A stretch of DNA of 64,000 nucleotides, from contig JAFDVL010000029.1 of NCBI GenBank assembly GCA_018268995.1, positions 1-64,000 on the forward strand, written 5' to 3'. The notes beneath the pieces are model-generated. The model did not search any database, was not told the origin of the DNA, and saw only the letters and a program-made list of their open reading frames with translations. The position numbers and the translations under genes were made by a program. The stretch comes from Acidobacteriota bacterium (GTDB taxonomy: Bacteria > Acidobacteriota > Blastocatellia > RBC074). This document shows, in pieces, positions 18,037 to 27,122 of the stretch (position 1 is its first letter; every line of letters begins with the position of its first letter).

Positions 18037-18390
18037 ATGGCAACCATCAACTACAACGGTAGAATTTTCCGAACGGCATCCAATTCGGCAGAAGGTGAAG
18101 TAGATGCTCGCACCACGTTTCGTTACCGTCAACAGGGCAACATTGTGTGGGCAGAATATGCCGGGGGGAAAATTACTTTTGGCCAGCTTTTGGGTTTGGT
18201 CTTGCCTGATGGGCAACTGGAAATTCGCTACCAGCATATCAATGAAAACGGCGAACTGATGACAGGGATTTGTATCTCGACACCGGAGATACTGATTGAC
18301 GGACGAATTCGGTTGCATGAATCCTGGCAATGGACTTGCGGCGAGCGTACCAGCGGTGAATCCACCGTTGAAGAAATTCTTGTGCTGTAA
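18037..18390 (+). CDS. Small conserved protein (often annotated N-acetylglutamate synthase-like)
   Basis: This 117-residue soluble protein (MATINYNGRIFRTASNSAEG...) starts 3 bp after the ATP-grasp stop codon. It contains the motif runs FRYRQQGNIVWAEYAGGKI, YQHINENGELMTGIC and WQWTCGERTSGESTVEEI. It looks like the small proteins that databases commonly call n-acetylglutamate synthase, but it lacks the GNAT acetyltransferase fold motifs (no Q/RxxGxG/A), so that name is doubtful. It is probably a beta-rich ligand-binding or lipocalin-like protein. Co-transcription with the ATP-grasp gene is likely. Confidence 0.7.
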   Translation: MATINYNGRIFRTASNSAEGEVDARTTFRYRQQGNIVWAEYAGGKITFGQLLGLVLPDGQLEIRYQHINENGELMTGICISTPEILIDGRIRLHESWQWTCGERTSGESTVEEILVL

Positions 18391-18402
18391 AAGGTACAGT
18401 AA

Positions 18403-18711
18403 ATGATCGAAATTACATTTTTTGTTTTTCTTATCCTGCTGGTAATAAAACCCCTGGCCAAAGAGCGGGGCGAGGGCTTGATGAAATGGATTTTGTTAGC
18501 CGTCGGTGCGTGGTTAGGCACAGCAGTTCTTTTTGTGACTGTTTTGTATCTGCTTTTGCGGCAGGGAATGCGGCTACAACTTAATTTAACGACAATTTTA
18601 CCTCTCGTAATTTTGTTTTACCTGACAACGGTGTCCGCCACCTTCTGGTTCGTGATTCGTCCTTTACGAAAGAAACCCGTGATACCGACTTCTCTGCCTA
18701 CGACTGAATAA
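18403..18711 (+). CDS. Small three-helix membrane protein of unknown function
   Basis: The 102-residue product has three predicted membrane helices: EITFFVFLILLVI near the start, ILLAVGAWLGTAVLFVTVLY, and ILPLVILFYLTTVSATFWF, with a basic tail (RPLRKKP). It lies between the small soluble gene and the alpha-E gene on the same strand, with gaps of 12 and 16 bp. A second start at 18481 (MKWILL) has a GGCGAGGG sequence upstream and would remove the first helix. No family is recognised. Confidence 0.6.
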   Translation: MIEITFFVFLILLVIKPLAKERGEGLMKWILLAVGAWLGTAVLFVTVLYLLLRQGMRLQLNLTTILPLVILFYLTTVSATFWFVIRPLRKKPVIPTSLPTTE

Positions 18712-18727
18712 ATTTACGTAATCCTTT

Positions 18728-19717
18728 ATGCTTTCTCGCGTTGCTGATTCTCTTTTTTGGATGTCCCGTTACATTGAGCGAGCGGAAGATTTGACGCGCT
18801 TGCTGGCGGTCAATTTTCACACGCTGCTGGATGCTGGAAATGTTGATTCTGAGCACGGCTGGCAACCGCTGATCGCGATGACACACGATGAAGCGCTCTA
18901 CCAAAAAAATTATGCTGCCTATGCGGCAAATGATGTGATTGATTTCATGCTTTGGAATCAAAGCAATCCCAATGCGCTGATTTGGTGTATTACGATGGCG
19001 CGTGAAAACGCCCGTAGCGTCCGCGAGCAGTTGAGTAAGGAAATGTGGGAATATCTCAACCGTCTGTATTTCGCGGTCAGAGAGGCAGATCGGACAACCG
19101 TGGCACGGTCGCTGCTCGAATTTTTCTCGCAGATCCGCGATGGCTCCCAGGCCTTTCAAGGCATTACAAATGAGACCATGATGCATGGCGAGGCCTATCA
19201 GTTCATTCAGCTTGGTAAGCATCTGGAGCGGTCAGAAAAGACCGCGCGCATTCTGGACATCAAATACAAGGATGTAAACGAATTGCCGGAAGGATCGCCG
19301 GAAGAAGCTTTACAACTCATCGCCCTGCTCAAATCGTGTAGCGCCTTTGAGCCATTTCGGAAGGAGTACGCATCGCAATTAAGCACGGGGGCTGTTGTCG
19401 AGTATTTACTTTTGAATCGTGAATTCCCCCGCGCTGTAGCTTTTGGGCTGAACCGTTGCTTGCAAGCGGTAAATTTAATTTCCGGCAATGGCGACGGTGG
19501 GAAACTCAATGCTCCACAGCGCTCTTTCGGACGTTTGGTTTCTGAATTGGAGTATCTGGATATTCAGGACATTTTGGGCGCGCGATTGCACTCTCATCTT
19601 GATCAATTGTTACGACGGTTGAATCACGCTGGCGAAGACATCACGCGCGCTTATTTCAGCACGCAGGTGATCCTGCCAGAACTGCATCCGCAACAGGCAC
19701 AGCAGCAACAGCAGTGA
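18728..19717 (+). CDS. Alpha-E domain protein (DUF403)
   Basis: The 329-residue all-helical protein starts with the family signature [20 protein letters not shown] and contains [19 protein letters not shown]-like and [13 protein letters not shown] segments. Alpha-E proteins are found almost always beside circularly permuted ATP-grasp and transglutaminase genes, as here, and are proposed to work with them in making or processing a peptide-like product. The C-terminus is a glutamine-rich run ([10 protein letters not shown]). No enzyme activity is established for the family. A 14-bp tandem repeat begins 8 bp after the stop codon. Confidence 0.92.
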   Translation: MLSRVADSLFWMSRYIERAEDLTRLLAVNFHTLLDAGNVDSEHGWQPLIAMTHDEALYQKNYAAYAANDVIDFMLWNQSNPNALIWCITMARENARSVREQLSKEMWEYLNRLYFAVREADRTTVARSLLEFFSQIRDGSQAFQGITNETMMHGEAYQFIQLGKHLERSEKTARILDIKYKDVNELPEGSPEEALQLIALLKSCSAFEPFRKEYASQLSTGAVVEYLLLNREFPRAVAFGLNRCLQAVNLISGNGDGGKLNAPQRSFGRLVSELEYLDIQDILGARLHSHLDQLLRRLNHAGEDITRAYFSTQVILPELHPQQAQQQQQ

Positions 19718-19724
19718 ATAGACA

Positions 19725-19806
19725 CTGGATGCTAGATGCTGGATGCTAGATGCTGGATGCTAGAAATCCTGTAGACCTTCTTCCCAGCATCCAGCCCCCA
19801 GCATCG
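19725..19806. repeat. 14-bp tandem repeat with downstream inverted copies
   Basis: The unit CTGGATGCTAGATG occurs about 2.9 times with period 14 (starts 19725, 19739, 19753). At 19785-19806 the complementary words AGCATCCAG and CCAGCATC follow, so the region can fold as a long hairpin between the alpha-E and transglutaminase genes. It could be a transcript-stability or attenuation element, or simply a replication-slippage repeat. An open frame through it (19750-19815) is not used as coding. Confidence 0.7.
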
Positions 19807-19815
19807 TTACTTTCT

Positions 19816-20610
19816 ATGAAACTTCGCATCGAACATATCACCACTTTTACCTACGATTTGCCTATTAGTGAGGCGTATACAGAAATGCGGTTGGCTCCGA
19901 TTGATTTGGGCGGTCAGCGGCGAACCTCCTTTCGACTCAGGACAGAACCGGGCGGGGAAGTGACACGCTATCCAGATCGGTATGGCAACGAAGTACATTA
20001 CTTCGATGTTTTACAACCACATCAACAATTGCGTGTCATTGCTTCCAGCGAAGTCCATACGTCTGAAAAATTTGTAGATGAACAATTTGAGCTCTCACCA
20101 CTGGATCAGTTCGATTATTTGACGCCGACACTATATACGCCTGAGCATGAGCTAATTCACCAACTGGCTGAAGCCAGTGTTGTCGTTGGCAATAAGATCG
20201 CTACAACCTATTCATTGATGACCGCTGTGCATCAGGCAATTCAGTACGAACGCGGTGCCACCAGCGTCAAAACAACTGCGGAAGAAGCGTTACAAATCGG
20301 CAAAGGCGTTTGTCAGGATTATGCGCACGTGATGCTGGCTTGTTGTCGGCTGAGCGGCTTACCTGCGCGATATGTCAGCGGGTATTTGTACAGCCCGAAT
20401 GCGCCAGAAATGGCTTCGCATGCGTGGGTGGATGTGTTTGTCACCGATTACGGATGGCGCTCACTTGACCCTACGCATAACTGCTTTCAGGATGAACGAT
20501 ATGTGCGTGTTGCAACGGGAAGAGACTATAACGATGTTCCTCCCACGCGAGGCATGTACAAGGGCAATGCTAAGGAAAAAATGGAAGTCCACGTCAAGGT
20601 CGAGGCTTGA
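19816..20610 (+). CDS. Transglutaminase-like cysteine protease family protein
   Basis: The 264-residue protein has an N-terminal bacterial transglutaminase-type beta domain ([20 protein letters not shown]) and a core with the Cys-His-Asp triad: Cys in [17 protein letters not shown], His in SHAWVDVFV, and Asp in SLDPTHNC. The start is placed at the ATG at 19816 because upstream codons read through the tandem repeat. It is the third member of the ATP-grasp/alpha-E/transglutaminase group. Proteins of this type probably hydrolyse or transfer peptide bonds in the cytoplasm. It converges with the next SDR gene with only 1 bp between stop codons. Confidence 0.9.
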   Translation: MKLRIEHITTFTYDLPISEAYTEMRLAPIDLGGQRRTSFRLRTEPGGEVTRYPDRYGNEVHYFDVLQPHQQLRVIASSEVHTSEKFVDEQFELSPLDQFDYLTPTLYTPEHELIHQLAEASVVVGNKIATTYSLMTAVHQAIQYERGATSVKTTAEEALQIGKGVCQDYAHVMLACCRLSGLPARYVSGYLYSPNAPEMASHAWVDVFVTDYGWRSLDPTHNCFQDERYVRVATGRDYNDVPPTRGMYKGNAKEKMEVHVKVEA

Positions 20611-20611
20611 G

Positions 20612-21358
20612 TTAGGTAACAGCTCCACCATCCACTGTAATGACCTCACCGTTCATGTAGCTGTTTCGATCTGAAACCATGAAAACGGCGAATTCCGCCA
20701 ATTCTTCGGGATGACCCCGCCGCCCCTTTGCACACCAAAGTTCGTGCAATTGTAAAAACTTCTCGGGCAGCGCGTCAGACAAATCCGTATCGAAAATCCC
20801 TGCTGCAATCGCATTGACTGAAATGCCAAAACTGGCAGCTTCGCGCGAAAGGCATTTGGTAAAGCCGATGACGGCGGCCTTAGATGTTGCGTAGTGAACG
20901 GCTGTTGGCAATGAGCGAATCGCGCCGATGCTGCTCATATTGAGGATGGTGCCCGAACGCTGGCGAATCATGTATTTGTACACCGGCTTGGTGACATTGA
21001 AGATGCCATTGACATTCGTGTCCATCACCTCGTCCCACGCTTTTTCCGTCGTGGTGGCGAACATGTCGCCGCGATTGATCGCAGCGTTATTCACCAGAAT
21101 GTCAATGCGGCCAAATTTTTCGTGAATCTCGCGCACCATTTTGATGATGCCAGGACGATCTGTGACGGAAACCTTGTACGACAATGCCTGTCGCCCGTGG
21201 GATTGAATTTGATCTACGGTGGCGGCGGCACGCTCATCACTAACGTTGTAGTTGAAAGCAATGTCTGCACCTTCACGCGCGAAGATTTCACATAAAGCGC
21301 GCCCGATACCACGCGAGCCGCCAGTAATAATGGCTTTTTTTCCTTCCAATAAACCCAT
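20612..21358 (-). CDS. SDR-family oxidoreductase (FabG-like)
   Basis: This 248-residue classical short-chain dehydrogenase has the NAD(P)-binding TGGSRGIGRALCE, the NNAAINRGDMF segment, the catalytic Ser in ILNMSSIGAI, and YATSK with the catalytic Tyr and Lys. It ends with NGEVITVDGGAVT, like 3-oxoacyl-ACP reductases. It is the last gene of a three-gene minus-strand operon after a radical SAM protein and a diacylglycerol-type glycosyltransferase (12-bp gap). It may therefore serve glycolipid or head-group metabolism rather than bulk fatty acid synthesis. The exact substrate is unknown. Confidence 0.88.
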   Translation of the reverse strand: MGLLEGKKAIITGGSRGIGRALCEIFAREGADIAFNYNVSDERAAATVDQIQSHGRQALSYKVSVTDRPGIIKMVREIHEKFGRIDILVNNAAINRGDMFATTTEKAWDEVMDTNVNGIFNVTKPVYKYMIRQRSGTILNMSSIGAIRSLPTAVHYATSKAAVIGFTKCLSREAASFGISVNAIAAGIFDTDLSDALPEKFLQLHELWCAKGRRGHPEELAEFAVFMVSDRNSYMNGEVITVDGGAVT

Positions 21359-21370
21359 AATGACTTTGAA

Positions 21371-22576
21371 TTACGAAATATCTACGGCTGGGAGCTTTGC
21401 CCTTTGCAGATCCGGTTGAGGGCTTTCGAGTTTGCGGGTGATTTCATGCACGATGCGCCGTGTCGCATCAGGAATCGCGATTTTGGCCGTCGCCAATCGA
21501 AGTGCGGCATGTTCTGCCGGATTGGCAATTAAACGACGGACAATCGGCACGACATCGTTGGCACGCTCCAACAGGATACCGGCTTTGTTGCGAGCTATTA
21601 AGTGTGCGGTCTGGGATTCTTGCGGCATGGGCGCTGTTGTTACATCCGCAATAATCGGCAAGCGTGAAGCTAATGCCTCAAATGTAGTCAGGCCACCAAG
21701 TTTGGAAACCATGACGTCTGCCGCCCGCATCAGCTTTTCCATTGCATCCGTATATCCAATGATCTTGATCGGGAACACTGAACGCCGCGCAATTCGCTCT
21801 GCCTCTTTTTGCAACACTATATTGCGACCTGCTAAAAAGATGCCTTGTGCGTTCTCAAACTGACGTCCTTCATCAACCATCTGCTCAAAAATATGCGGAA
21901 TATTGCCGCCGCCAATCCAGCCTGCGTTGACGAAGACCGTGAATTTTTCGGGATCAAGCCCTAATTCCGCGCGCGCCAAGATTCGCTCTTCATCATTTTC
22001 GTAGTGGAATTTTGGATGAATCGGAATGCCGCAAATTTTGATTTTGTCCGGGCTGATACCATAATCAATCAATTGCTGTTGCGCTTCCTCTGTCGCTACC
22101 AGATATAGGCTGACGTCCTCGCACGCCCAGCCACGCCAAAAGCCATAGCAAGGATCGGTGACAACCGTGACGAGCGGGATGGTCTCCAGCAATCCTAATT
22201 CCTTCATCACGCGAGCAAACACGTGTTGTGTCATCGGATGCACCGAGATGACAACCTGCGGGCAAAAGCGCTCGAAAAGCTGGCGCAAATAATTTACGCC
22301 CAGACGGTATACCAGATTCGATTCGTTCGGTTTGAAGCGTTCAATCGCCGCATAGTAGTACTTCATCAGCGGCTGATGGTGGCGCAGTAGGTAATTGTAG
22401 AAGTCTGCCAGCTTCTTGGCCAGAAAATGCGACTCTTCAATGGCGCGAGCAATGTTGACCAGACAATCAGGTGCAGAGAATCGCTTGAGCCCATCCGCAA
22501 TTGCCGCAGCGGCACTGGTATGTCCGCCGCCAGTTGCTGACGTGATAATGAGGAATTTTTTAGCGCGCTCTTCCAT
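21371..22576 (-). CDS. Glycosyltransferase of the MGDG synthase/UgtP type
   Basis: The 401-residue GT-B enzyme begins KKFLIITSATGGGHTSAAAA, the GGGH motif of monogalactosyldiacylglycerol synthases and UgtP-like processive glucosyltransferases. It continues with VVTDPCYGFWRGW in the acceptor domain. The C-terminal nucleotide-sugar domain contains VFVNAGWIGGGNI, IIGYTDAMEKLMRAADVMVSK and LGGLTTFEALA. Such enzymes glycosylate diacylglycerol at the inner membrane face. It is flanked by a radical SAM gene upstream (26 bp) and an SDR downstream. The acceptor could be diacylglycerol or another lipid. Confidence 0.88.
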   Translation of the reverse strand: MEERAKKFLIITSATGGGHTSAAAAIADGLKRFSAPDCLVNIARAIEESHFLAKKLADFYNYLLRHHQPLMKYYYAAIERFKPNESNLVYRLGVNYLRQLFERFCPQVVISVHPMTQHVFARVMKELGLLETIPLVTVVTDPCYGFWRGWACEDVSLYLVATEEAQQQLIDYGISPDKIKICGIPIHPKFHYENDEERILARAELGLDPEKFTVFVNAGWIGGGNIPHIFEQMVDEGRQFENAQGIFLAGRNIVLQKEAERIARRSVFPIKIIGYTDAMEKLMRAADVMVSKLGGLTTFEALASRLPIIADVTTAPMPQESQTAHLIARNKAGILLERANDVVPIVRRLIANPAEHAALRLATAKIAIPDATRRIVHEITRKLESPQPDLQRAKLPAVDIS

Positions 22577-22602
22577 TGGGTGTGAAATGTTGAGGGCTAC
22601 GG

Positions 22603-23754
22603 TTAACTAACGCTGGCCTCTACCATCTGGCCGCTCACTTCTGCCTGGTGCGATTTTTTTAGTTGGTATTCAAGCTTCTTAATTTGCACCAGGTGCTTCG
22701 GGTTAAAAGCAAGCGAGGGGTAATAGCAATTTGATTCATGTGTGCAATGACAACCGCTGCGTGCATGTTGACGGCGCGCGTCCATTGCAGGCGAATTCCA
22801 CAGCTTCCAGAAATTCCAATCAAAGTCCCGCAGATTGGCGACAGGGTCAAGATTTTCGCAGCTTGAAACCGTGCCTTCGTCATAAATCACACCACCAGTG
22901 TTGCCCGCGTGGCAGCGCAACTGAGCTTTCTTTTCCACTTCCGTTTTGGCAATGACTTCGTGCATGTGAATGTCAATTGCGGCCTTGAAGTAGCCGTTTT
23001 TCCCCGCGTAATGGTTTTTGATTAATGCCTTGCGCGAATCTTCATCAATCAAGGCCGAAAGCTGACGATAACGATTCAGATCAATGTTCAATTCACGTGC
23101 GTCATTCGCGGGTGGGCGAATGTAATTCACATTGATTTTGTCTGGCTTCAGGTCGTAGCGGAGAAAATCATACCACTCGAAAATCCGATCCTGATTGGAA
23201 TTCATAAAGCAGGTGCAGGTCTGCACGTCGAGTTGCGGATGCTGTTTTTTCATTTCCTGCAACTGGCGCGCGGTATCAATCGCCTTGTCCCAGCTTCCGA
23301 CTTTGCCGCGAATTTTTTCGTGATCTTCTTTCAGTCCATCAATGCCAAGGGCAACCGTCACATTCAGTTTCGGACATTCATCCAGAATCCGCGAAACATC
23401 AGGAATAATACGTTGCTGAATGCCGCCATTCGACATCAGATAGACAGATTCAAGCTGATTGTTTTCGTAAAAAGCTCGTACTACTTCGGGCAAGTCTTTA
23501 CGTGTGAATGGTTCCCCACCAGCAAGGATCAGTACGGGCAATTTGCCGCCCAGCGTTTCACTGATGCGTTGTAAATTTTCAGTTGAAAGTTGATTTTTCT
23601 TGCGCGCTTTGTCGTTCAATTCCTCGGTGAAGAAACAATGAACGCAACGCATGTCACAAACCGAGGTGACCAAAATATTGAGTACGACTGGCGAGGTAAC
23701 GCGACCGGTTAAAACGCGAGCATAATGCTTGAGTAATTCAAAACTATAATCCAT
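22603..23754 (-). CDS. Radical SAM protein with SPASM-like C-terminal cysteines
   Basis: The 383-residue protein has the radical SAM cluster motif CDMRCVHC (CxxxCxxC, near residue 33) and the GGEPF segment (LILAGGEPFTRKDLPEVV). C-terminal cysteines (RCHAGNTGG, SSCENL, GCHCTHESNC) are arranged like a SPASM/twitch auxiliary [4Fe-4S] domain. It is the first gene of the operon with the MGDG-type glycosyltransferase and SDR. SPASM proteins usually modify peptides, but lipid- or cofactor-modifying relatives exist. No precursor peptide gene was found near it. Substrate unknown. Confidence 0.85.
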   Translation of the reverse strand: MDYSFELLKHYARVLTGRVTSPVVLNILVTSVCDMRCVHCFFTEELNDKARKKNQLSTENLQRISETLGGKLPVLILAGGEPFTRKDLPEVVRAFYENNQLESVYLMSNGGIQQRIIPDVSRILDECPKLNVTVALGIDGLKEDHEKIRGKVGSWDKAIDTARQLQEMKKQHPQLDVQTCTCFMNSNQDRIFEWYDFLRYDLKPDKINVNYIRPPANDARELNIDLNRYRQLSALIDEDSRKALIKNHYAGKNGYFKAAIDIHMHEVIAKTEVEKKAQLRCHAGNTGGVIYDEGTVSSCENLDPVANLRDFDWNFWKLWNSPAMDARRQHARSGCHCTHESNCYYPSLAFNPKHLVQIKKLEYQLKKSHQAEVSGQMVEASVS

Positions 23755-23942
23755 CGAATTTACTAATTCCTCATAGGGGGGAACAACGCAAAATTATCAA
23801 GAGAAAGCGACTGCCTATTAAGCTTTTTTTAGAGGCTAAAGTCAAATCATCATTATTAGTTGGTTTGCTTTGCTGTAAAAAAGTGTTAACCTGCCGCTGA
23901 GTTTCATTATGTTATTGGAACAGGTAAGACTTGGCGGGTGAA

Positions 23943-24004
23943 TGGTAAGTTCTGTCTATATCCTGCTAGCCTGGCATTGGGGAATGTCAATAGCTGCCTT
24001 ACCA
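23943..24004 (+). ncRNA. Candidate structured 5' leader upstream of the zinc-ribbon gene
   Basis: Three nested stems can be paired by eye: TGGTAAG/CTTACCA (23943-23949 with 23998-24004), GCTA/TAGC (23965-23968 with 23991-23994), and TGGCATT/AATGTCA closing a GGGG loop (23972-23989, one G-U pair). They form one long imperfect hairpin ending about 15 bp before the AAGGAG ribosome-binding site of the downstream gene. The 281-bp gap containing it has no gene. It is a possible regulatory leader, unrelated to a riboswitch class I recognise. Confidence 0.35.
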
Positions 24005-24035
24005 CCTGATATTTAGACAAGGAGCATTACTCAGC

Positions 24036-24617
24036 ATGGCAAAATGCCCAGCATGTCGGAGTACAAGAGTTTATAAAGGATACCGTCCAGCCCCGTTTCT
24101 TCTCCGCATCTTCTTCATCCATGAATTTCTATGCGAGAACTGTAATTTGCAGTTTCGTGCGTTTTCTATCACTCCGCCTCGCTCAAGGCGGCGGAAAGGG
24201 AAAAAAACTTCCGAGTCTTCTCCTCGAAGCTCCCCTTCTGCCGATCTCGAACCATCTGTAGTCAGGCAAGAGGCGATGCCGATGAATCCGCTTTTAGCAC
24301 AGGCCAAAAGCGCGGCTGCTTCGGGAATCGGTCAATCATTACCGGTCACATCTGTAACTTCTCAAAAAGAACCTCCTGCACCGCCCCCAACCGTACAGGG
24401 GCAATGGCAGATTCCGGCACAAGCATTTGAGGAATTAGAAAGCCACCGTCGTTCGCATCGTTCTCATCAGGTTTGTCCCAGTTGTGGCGCTACTGACACG
24501 GAACGCCGCCGTCGGAAGCTGTGGGAAAAAGCCATCTTCGCTTTCACCAACATGCGTGCCTATAAATGCCGGATTTGCGGAGCGGATTTCTATGCGCGTC
24601 GCAAAAAGAAAGAGTAG
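24036..24617 (+). CDS. Small basic protein with two zinc ribbons
   Basis: The 193-residue protein has an N-terminal CxxC pair (KCPACRST...FLCENCNLQF) and a C-terminal pair (VCPSCGATD...YKCRICGADFY), each able to bind one zinc. Between them is a low-complexity, Pro/Ser-rich linker of about 100 residues. The N-terminal ribbon has RIFFIHEFLCENC; the C-terminal one is followed by YARRKKKE. Such double-ribbon proteins may bind nucleic acid or other proteins, but no family function is known. It stands alone with its own leader and converges with the following minus-strand gene. Confidence 0.7.
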   Translation: MAKCPACRSTRVYKGYRPAPFLLRIFFIHEFLCENCNLQFRAFSITPPRSRRRKGKKTSESSPRSSPSADLEPSVVRQEAMPMNPLLAQAKSAAASGIGQSLPVTSVTSQKEPPAPPPTVQGQWQIPAQAFEELESHRRSHRSHQVCPSCGATDTERRRRKLWEKAIFAFTNMRAYKCRICGADFYARRKKKE

Positions 24618-24634
24618 CCTGTCAACAAGTAGTT

Positions 24635-25168
24635 CTATTTCAACACGAATGGCATGACCCAATTGCCGTAGACGATGACCCCTTGCCGAATTTCGTCTGA
24701 TAAGTGCGGATAACTCAGGGTAAACTCGTAAAACTCTCCTGGTTTAATTTGTATTCGTCCGCTGTCCGGCACCTTGCCAACGGTTGGCGTGCGATCCTTA
24801 AGTTTATATTCGTTGCATTGTTCATCGCGGACGTAAGAGCGGAATCGCTCATTGATTAGCCAGCGTCCCCGACTCATCGAATATTGTGGCAAATCGAAAT
24901 CTACAGATTCCTTCACCGCATAAGCGATTACCTTGACGCGGAATTGCTCTGGTTCGTTGCGAATCTCCGCGACGGCTAGATTTACGTTGCCTTCTGGCTG
25001 CGTATCGGGAATGCAGGCACGAAATTTGGCTTGCGCAGCCTGCGACATTTGTTGCCATTGGGTAGCGGTTAAGCGGCGTTCGCGCTGACAGGAATTTACG
25101 CTCATCAGCATAAAAGCAAGCAGGCATGACAAAACAAAAGTGCCGACCAATTGCCATTTGATTTTCAT
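24635..25168 (-). CDS. Putative lipoprotein of unknown function
   Basis: The start at 25168 gives 177 residues beginning MKIKWQLVGTFVLSCLLAF, a hydrophobic signal with Cys at residue 27 (MSVNSCQ), a near-lipobox with Ser at -1 but Asn at -2. The longer frame back to 25258 overlaps the upstream gene and lacks a signal. The mature part is polar and beta-rich with DFDLPQYSMSRGRW and GEFYEFTLSYPHLSD. It follows the exported dikinase-like gene with about 4 bp between them on the same strand, so both products probably act outside the inner membrane. Family not recognised. Confidence 0.65.
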   Translation of the reverse strand: MKIKWQLVGTFVLSCLLAFMLMSVNSCQRERRLTATQWQQMSQAAQAKFRACIPDTQPEGNVNLAVAEIRNEPEQFRVKVIAYAVKESVDFDLPQYSMSRGRWLINERFRSYVRDEQCNEYKLKDRTPTVGKVPDSGRIQIKPGEFYEFTLSYPHLSDEIRQGVIVYGNWVMPFVLK

Positions 25169-25172
25169 CTTT

Positions 25173-27101
25173 TCACCTTGCCCGAACATAGGGACGGGAT
25201 TGCACAATGTAAATCTGGTTGCCGACTGTGAGCCATTCAATGTCCTGATCGCGACCATTAAATGTACGTTTGACCTGCAATGCCGCCCGCGCCAGCCGTT
25301 TGATTAAATCGTTCGTCAGAACGGCACGATTCGTTTCAATTTTGACTTCCTGCACACCGCCTTTGTCATTGAACTTCAGCATCGTGTCATCGTCCGAACG
25401 CGTTAACACTTTGATTGCGCCGGAACGTGGATGATAGATAATTTGTTCGGCGACTTTGCGGCCCTCAACGACGCGAATGCCCAGACCGCGTTTGGCATTG
25501 ATGTAAATCGCTCCTTTATTTTCGGCATTGAAGGGGTCAGTCGTAATCATAACGCCCGCCGCATCGGCATTGATGCCTTCCTGCACGAGCACCGAGGGAT
25601 AAACCGCCGAATGATTAATGCCTGCACTTTCGCGTGCTTCGTAAGCTTCATAATTCCAGAGCGAGGCCCAGACCGTTTTGATTGCTTCTTCCAGTGCGGC
25701 TTCGCTTTTGACGTTCGGAACACTGGTGTACAAACCTGCACCGCTAAAATTGGGCAAATCTTCTGAGTTGGTTGAGCTGCGTGCGAATACGCCTTTCTTT
25801 TCTAAACTACCAAATACTGCGCGCGCTTTTGCCCGCAATGAACGAGAGAATTCTGCGTTGTGCTTTCCGGCCTGAATGCTCTGCCGCAGTTCGGTTAGAC
25901 GTTGCTTGCGATAATTCGCATCGTGGTTGAAGCGATCATTGCCGAGTAAAGTCACGATTTCTTCGTCCAGTTTGTTGTCGTGCAAAAATTGCTCGTAGTA
26001 ATAAAACGGAATGCTGAAGCCGGGCGGAACAATGACGCCGGGAATTTTGCCAAATTGGGCGGCGTGGATGACTTCGCCGAGGTTCGCGGCTTTTGCGCCA
26101 AATCGTTGCGAATGCTTCATTCGCTGATCTTTGAGTTCGGTCAACTGCTTGAATTCAAGATCGGCTTCCGGCGTCAATAAATCTGAGCGCTCAGCCAGCT
26201 TGCGACCAGCTTCGGCGGTTTCTTTGAGTTCGGCTGCGCGCAGGACGAATCCATCCTCACGGGCTTCAAAGTATACAAATTTGCCGACCAGCAACTTGAA
26301 AATTTCATCCGCATTTTTCACATAGGCATTCGGGATGCCCCAGCCTGCGGCAAGCAAATTAACGTGCGCGAGCGGCGTCGAGAAATTCGTAGTGATTACT
26401 CCTGATACGGGAGTTAAGGTTAGCGGCGATTCGCGGAAAATGACGATTTCATTGCGGTCAAGAATGGTGTCATCTGTCATCTTGTCAATCACGCGCAACA
26501 TCCCGACCGCTTTAGACTGGTGTAGCGGCAGATACTCTTTGGCCTCGCCAATGTCTGCCACGCGCAGGATCGGTAAATCCTTTACCTGTGCGGCAACATT
26601 TTCCTGCAATTTCGCATTTGGTTTGAAATAGAGTGGCGCAAAAAATGATGTGCTGAGTTTTTGATAAGCCTCGGATAAGAGGGAGATCGTGATCAAATCG
26701 CCCTCCCAGAATTCAAACGTGAACTTGTTGGATTTGGTCTGATAGGCAATTGTGCCAAGCAAAAAACGCCGATTGCTTTCCAGATAGTTGTGCTTGAAGA
26801 ATTCCCGCCCGCGTTCGAGCGTGAGATAATTTGCATTCACAAAATCCTTGTGAAAGGAATATCGCTTTGAATTCACGAAATACACTTTCCCCTGATCCGC
26901 GCGGTCAATCACAAACATTAAGTGCGGCAACGCGTAAAATCGGCCTTGATAATAAATGCGTGCCAGTTGATCGAAATCCGCGCGCGAGGTGATTTTATCG
27001 GCGGAACGAAGCGTTGCCGAAATCGCAGGTGATGGGTGACGAGTCTGTGCTACCGTCGGAACAAAAATCAAAAGCAGGAGCAATGAAGTGAGGAGTTTCA
27101 T
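25173..27101 (-). CDS. Exported PEP/pyruvate-dikinase-like protein
   Basis: The 642-residue protein starts with a clear signal peptide ([19 protein letters not shown]). After an N-terminal region of about 200 residues with no recognised fold comes a PEP-utiliser-like swivelling segment ([20 protein letters not shown], His near residue 246, then WGIPNAYV). From about residue 330 to the end is a PPDK_N-type ATP-binding domain: [62 protein letters not shown], ending [20 protein letters not shown]. The order phosphohistidine-like then ATP-grasp at the C-terminus is that of glucan, water dikinases rather than PEP synthase. An exported ATP-dependent enzyme would lack ATP in the periplasm, so its role is puzzling. 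Confidence 0.85.
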   Translation of the reverse strand: MKLLTSLLLLLIFVPTVAQTRHPSPAISATLRSADKITSRADFDQLARIYYQGRFYALPHLMFVIDRADQGKVYFVNSKRYSFHKDFVNANYLTLERGREFFKHNYLESNRRFLLGTIAYQTKSNKFTFEFWEGDLITISLLSEAYQKLSTSFFAPLYFKPNAKLQENVAAQVKDLPILRVADIGEAKEYLPLHQSKAVGMLRVIDKMTDDTILDRNEIVIFRESPLTLTPVSGVITTNFSTPLAHVNLLAAGWGIPNAYVKNADEIFKLLVGKFVYFEAREDGFVLRAAELKETAEAGRKLAERSDLLTPEADLEFKQLTELKDQRMKHSQRFGAKAANLGEVIHAAQFGKIPGVIVPPGFSIPFYYYEQFLHDNKLDEEIVTLLGNDRFNHDANYRKQRLTELRQSIQAGKHNAEFSRSLRAKARAVFGSLEKKGVFARSSTNSEDLPNFSGAGLYTSVPNVKSEAALEEAIKTVWASLWNYEAYEARESAGINHSAVYPSVLVQEGINADAAGVMITTDPFNAENKGAIYINAKRGLGIRVVEGRKVAEQIIYHPRSGAIKVLTRSDDDTMLKFNDKGGVQEVKIETNRAVLTNDLIKRLARAALQVKRTFNGRDQDIEWLTVGNQIYIVQSRPYVRAR

Positions 27102-27122
27102 AATTTCCCCCAGGAATTACCA

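Noticed and set aside
18037-18390. True N-acetylglutamate synthase activity for the small gene after the ATP-grasp gene
   Set aside because: It lacks acetyltransferase (GNAT) motifs and is too short; the database name is probably propagated error.
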